This document shows, in pieces, positions 61,044-64,000 of a DNA stretch of 64,000 nucleotides; positions within the stretch are counted from its first letter, which is position 1, and every line of letters starts with the position of its first letter. The DNA is taken from NCBI GenBank assembly GCA_905214235.1, contig CAJMLF010000006.1, positions 11,952 through 75,951 of the forward strand, read 5' to 3'. The stretch is from an uncultured bacterium. GTDB taxonomy: Bacteria > Bacillota > Bacilli > Lactobacillales > Lactobacillaceae. The notes below the pieces were generated by a model. It was given only the letters and a program-made list of their open reading frames with translations, had not been told where the DNA came from and did no database searches. The position numbers and the translations under genes are program-made.

Positions 61044-62348
61044 CTATTTTTCTGGAGTACCCTTATCGCTTGCTTGCTGAGCCCGCTTCTTCTTTAACGC
61101 TTCACGAATGGTTGGTAGCTGAGCATCCAGCTTGTTATAACCAAGCAGGCAGAAGCCAAGCATGAAGAAGAGCACAGCGGGAACCACTGAGAAGAGCAGC
61201 CGAATCATCAGGATTGACATTGTTCCTTCCATCCGGGCTAATCCCCGGTATTCGTTAAAGTCAGCACAATCCAGAATCAAGAGAACCAGGAGCATTGAGA
61301 ATGGTACCGCCCCGGCTCCAAAAAGAATTTGGCCAACCATCAACAGTGGAACGTTGCCACCCGCAAAGTAGTTAATCAGGTAACCGAGTGAAGCGATGAA
61401 GAACCCGGCTGACATCAGCTTGGCAGTCGAAAACTTCTTGATCCAGCGGGGGAACAGGAAGGCCAATGGCAGGACGATGATGTTTGCCGCGGATACAATT
61501 CCCATAGCACCAACGTTGTGGGCAATGTACTTGTAGTAATAAACCTGGACCCCCATGCTGGTAATAAAGTTGAAGAAGAAACCAGCAAAGCAGATAATCC
61601 AGATGTAACGGTTATTCTTCAAAACCGTCAAAATATCCTTCCAGCTAACCCGGTTAGCCTTCTTGGCATCCTGGGCAGAAGAATCAATTTGGTATTTTTC
61701 AGGAATGAAGAACATCCGGAACAGGCCCAAGATGGCCATTGGAATGGCCCAGATTAATGCTAAATGACTCCAGCCAGCAGCACTATTTTCGTAAACCTTG
61801 AGCATCATTGGGAAGAGAATATTGAACAGGATTGAAACTAGCATAACAATGATTCCACCGATTGAAGTAATCTTGTTAATCTGTGGTTTCTTGAATGCCC
61901 GTGGGAAGTACACCGTATTTGAAGCCACCAGGATTGGGTAGAAGATTGAATTAACCAAGGTGTACATCACGAATACCCAGATTACCTTGGCGGTCATACT
62001 AAACCAACTCGGCGTCGAGAAGAGCAGGAAATTTGCTAACCATAGGCCAATAACGAATAATTCGAATGGTCGTGCTTTCCCCCACCGGGTGACGGGGGCG
62101 TTATCAACTATCCAACCCGCAATAGCGTTAGAAAAGGCATCAACAACCTTTGACACAACCATTACAACACTAACAATTGCGGCAGACATCTGTAGGGTGT
62201 CAGTACAGTACAACATTAAGAAACCGGCAAATAGAATAACAATTGACCGTGAAACTTCACGACTTTGCCAGCACCATAGATCCTTTTGACTAACATAGTC
62301 CGGTTTTTGCTTCCGGGCTGCTGCTTTTTTGCCAAACATACTATTCAC
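61044..62348 (-). CDS. GPH-family glycoside:cation symporter
   Basis: 434 aa from GTG 62348, or 431 from ATG 62339; neither has a strong SD. Twelve helices; helix 1 FAGFLMLYCTDTLQM, loop 2-3 GWIVDNAPVTRWGKARPF and the tail typical of the GPH (YicJ/XynP-like) group. Such symporters import xylosides, melibiose or beta-glucuronides. It is first in an operon with the GH3 gene that is now broken and sits behind a convergent-in-series AraC regulator, so the ancestral function was uptake and hydrolysis of a beta-glycoside, probably a xyloside. Confidence 0.87.
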   Translation of the reverse strand: MNSMFGKKAAARKQKPDYVSQKDLWCWQSREVSRSIVILFAGFLMLYCTDTLQMSAAIVSVVMVVSKVVDAFSNAIAGWIVDNAPVTRWGKARPFELFVIGLWLANFLLFSTPSWFSMTAKVIWVFVMYTLVNSIFYPILVASNTVYFPRAFKKPQINKITSIGGIIVMLVSILFNILFPMMLKVYENSAAGWSHLALIWAIPMAILGLFRMFFIPEKYQIDSSAQDAKKANRVSWKDILTVLKNNRYIWIICFAGFFFNFITSMGVQVYYYKYIAHNVGAMGIVSAANIIVLPLAFLFPRWIKKFSTAKLMSAGFFIASLGYLINYFAGGNVPLLMVGQILFGAGAVPFSMLLVLLILDCADFNEYRGLARMEGTMSILMIRLLFSVVPAVLFFMLGFCLLGYNKLDAQLPTIREALKKKRAQQASDKGTPEK

Positions 62349-62565
62349 GCTTTCTTTTTTATCCTTGTAAGTAACGATTACCAACCCCCACCAACTATTC
62401 TTGGCGCCTTAACTGCCGATGAGGGAGCCATTTAGGTTTGCCCTAATTACACCCCATATCATAAAGAAAGCGGATACATTGGTAGGGCAAGAATTAGCTA
62501 AATAGGATTTATTTTAACTGATTGCGATAATTTCGTGAAAAAATTACTAAATTTGATAATAAAAG

Positions 62566-62612
62566 AAGGGGGGCGCTAGTGCCCGGAAAATCCGAACACT
62601 AGCGCCCCTTTT
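62566..62612 (-). terminator. terminator after AraC gene
   Basis: GGGGCGCTAGTG ... CACTAGCGCCCC, 12-bp perfect stem, with T-rich sequence on the minus strand. The remaining gap 62349-62565 is AT-rich promoter region for the porter gene. Confidence 0.88.
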
Positions 62613-62621
62613 TGCATTCTC

Positions 62622-63842
62622 CTACTCCTTCATATCAACATTCTGCTTTTGCTTCCGGTATTCCCAGGGACCCATCCCCACAACCTTATGGAAGACCTTT
62701 GTAAAGTAGTTCCGGGTGCCGAAGTGGAGTTCCTCGGAAATATACTGGACGCTCCGGTTGGTGGTGGTTAAGAGGATCTGGGCCTCCCGAATTCGGACTT
62801 GATTTATGTACTGCTTTAAGCGAATTCCCGTCTCGGCGTAGAATTTTTTTGTAAAGTAGTATTTTGTATAGCCCATCCGCTGGGCAATCTGTTCAACGTT
62901 TAGGTCATCTTTAGCATGGAGTTGGATGTAGTCACAGCATCTTAAAACCGTACTGGAGACCCCACTTTGTTGCCGATATTCATGGACCCGGGTTACGTAC
63001 TCGCTCAGCATCTCACGAGCTAATGTTTCCAAAGAGCTCGTCGTTGCAGCATCTTCAATTGCCTGTAAAAAGTTATTCTGGATCTTTTGGGCCGTCTCGG
63101 CAGGCATCCCACCATCCATCGCCGCCCGAGCGCCTAATGCACAAAAAATCATCAGGGTGTCCTTACCATCACGGAGGGGGGTGCCCGAGCTGAGGAGGAG
63201 GTCGCCATTGGAGTTAAATGAACTCTGGTCAAGAATTTCGCGGTAGTTTAAGTTCCCATCACGAATTGCGTCAAGGATCTGCCGCTCGCTCCGCATGTCG
63301 GCCTCTGCATTCTTCCTTTTTATTTTAGTGGCGGTCTTACTGTCAACCTGAATACTAGCAAAGTTCTGTGGGGTAGTCGCAGTCTGGTAAATTAAGTAAT
63401 GGAGCATAATGGCGTACTGGTTGAGCATCTGGGGAAGAATCGTTGGAATTTTCTTTACCAATATATTCGCCATGTTGATCTCATCATGCGAGTGGTGCAT
63501 CAATAACAACTGGGTATCCATTTTACCGATTGAAACCGGGTGGATAAAGACTGGCCCGAATAACGCCAAGTATTTACGCTGGTCATCATATGACACCCAT
63601 TCAGCTAGCCAGTTGAAATCAAGGCGGTCGCTGAATAAGATTGGCTGGTTAACTTGTGCCTGGTCTTGCAGTTTCGTGTACAGGTTTTCGTGCAAGAAGA
63701 AGTTGAATAACTGCCCCTCAAACTCACCGCTACTAATGATATGTTCGCGGTGGTCATCTAAAAGGGCAACGTTCATACCGGTCGCTACGTGCACCTGGTT
63801 AGCAAACAATTTTAACGCCGCAATCTTTTTCGCAGCCTCCAT
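62622..63842 (-). CDS. AraC-family regulator of the GPH/GH3 operon
   Basis: 406 aa; SD AAGGAGCG. C-terminal double HTH (about 305-400: LNVEQIAQRMGYTKYYFTKKFYAETGIRLKQY; RSVQYISEELHFGTRNYFTKVFHKVVGMGPWEYR). The long N-terminal sensor (VALLDDHREHIISSGEFEGQLFNFF ...) has the same overall plan as the regulator at 28.6 kb, a type seen beside GPH porters. It lies directly upstream of the porter gene, separated by a terminator. Confidence 0.9.
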   Translation of the reverse strand: MEAAKKIAALKLFANQVHVATGMNVALLDDHREHIISSGEFEGQLFNFFLHENLYTKLQDQAQVNQPILFSDRLDFNWLAEWVSYDDQRKYLALFGPVFIHPVSIGKMDTQLLLMHHSHDEINMANILVKKIPTILPQMLNQYAIMLHYLIYQTATTPQNFASIQVDSKTATKIKRKNAEADMRSERQILDAIRDGNLNYREILDQSSFNSNGDLLLSSGTPLRDGKDTLMIFCALGARAAMDGGMPAETAQKIQNNFLQAIEDAATTSSLETLAREMLSEYVTRVHEYRQQSGVSSTVLRCCDYIQLHAKDDLNVEQIAQRMGYTKYYFTKKFYAETGIRLKQYINQVRIREAQILLTTTNRSVQYISEELHFGTRNYFTKVFHKVVGMGPWEYRKQKQNVDMKE

Positions 63843-63969
63843 TACAATCGCTCCTTCGTTTTTTATTATGGTAGATTGTAAAATTTAAGTTGAACATTTA
63901 AGTGGACAGAAAAACCCATCAAGGTCTTTAATGGTGTTACCGCACAATCCATTAGAAAGAAGGACCTTG

Positions 63970-64000
63970 ATGAGCACCACTATTTTATCATTCCAGAACC
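63970..64000 (+). mobile_element. start of a probable IS30-type transposase gene, cut by window edge
   Basis: ATG 63970 behind AAGGA reads MSTTILSFQN, which resembles the N-terminus of IS30-family transposases common in lactobacilli. The sequence just upstream (TTAAGTTGAACATTTAAGTGGACAG) and the inverted pair CATCAAGGTC/GACCTTGATG look like an IS end. Only ten residues are visible, so the assignment is weak. Confidence 0.4.

Overview
The window looks like chromosome of a Gram-positive, low-to-mid GC member of the Lactobacillaceae, probably a heterofermentative lactobacillus near Limosilactobacillus. The evidence is T-box leaders, strong AAGGAGG ribosome sites, KxYKxGKxW-type secretion signals, PepC, Nramp MntH, a glucansucrase-type RDV-repeat surface protein and CcpA-type cre sequences. 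The species assignment is inference only.

Layout. 0-4.3 kb: small proteins, a LacI regulator, a secreted LysM/GH73 muramidase and an ArsR repressor. 4.4-10 kb: a MacB-like ABC exporter; a haem-efflux operon hrtR-hrtB-hrtA read leftward from a promoter flanked by two TGACACNGTGTCA operators (the HrtR recognition sequence); and a zinc alcohol dehydrogenase behind a palindromic operator. 10-21 kb: mntH; a T-box-controlled threonyl-tRNA synthetase that lacks most of the TGS domain and every editing-site residue; a phosphodiesterase/MFS pair; an amino-acid permease; and a T-box(Met)-controlled methionine synthase-like gene. 21-25 kb: a LysR regulator diverging from an acetyltransferase and two alpha/beta hydrolases.

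25-36 kb is a glycan-use region: a GH120 beta-xylosidase with a sugar porter and divergent AraC regulator, cysteine desulfidase, a second AraC regulator facing a GH36 alpha-galactosidase, and an orphan DinJ antitoxin. At 36.8-39.5 kb a TnpB-only IS200/IS605-type element splits an aminotransferase gene whose leader RNA has mutually exclusive hairpins ending in a terminator. A decayed 5' copy of the same element lies at 31.2-31.7 kb. 39.5-52 kb: RDV-repeat secreted protein, tRNA-Gln and tRNA-Glu, a cinnamoyl-esterase-like hydrolase with its regulator, asd, redox and stress genes, pepC, and a nitroreductase with a nonsense codon. 52-64 kb: a second glycan cluster (GH2; GH3 overlapping an orphan galactitol-type PTS IIC; a GH3 pseudogene with an internal deletion; GPH porter; AraC regulator), ending in the start of a probable IS30-type transposase.

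Together the genes suggest growth on plant oligosaccharides (xylosides, alpha-galactosides, beta-glycosides, feruloyl esters) under carbon-catabolite and AraC control. There is visible recent gene decay: one IS interruption, one nonsense mutation, one internal deletion and two remnants.
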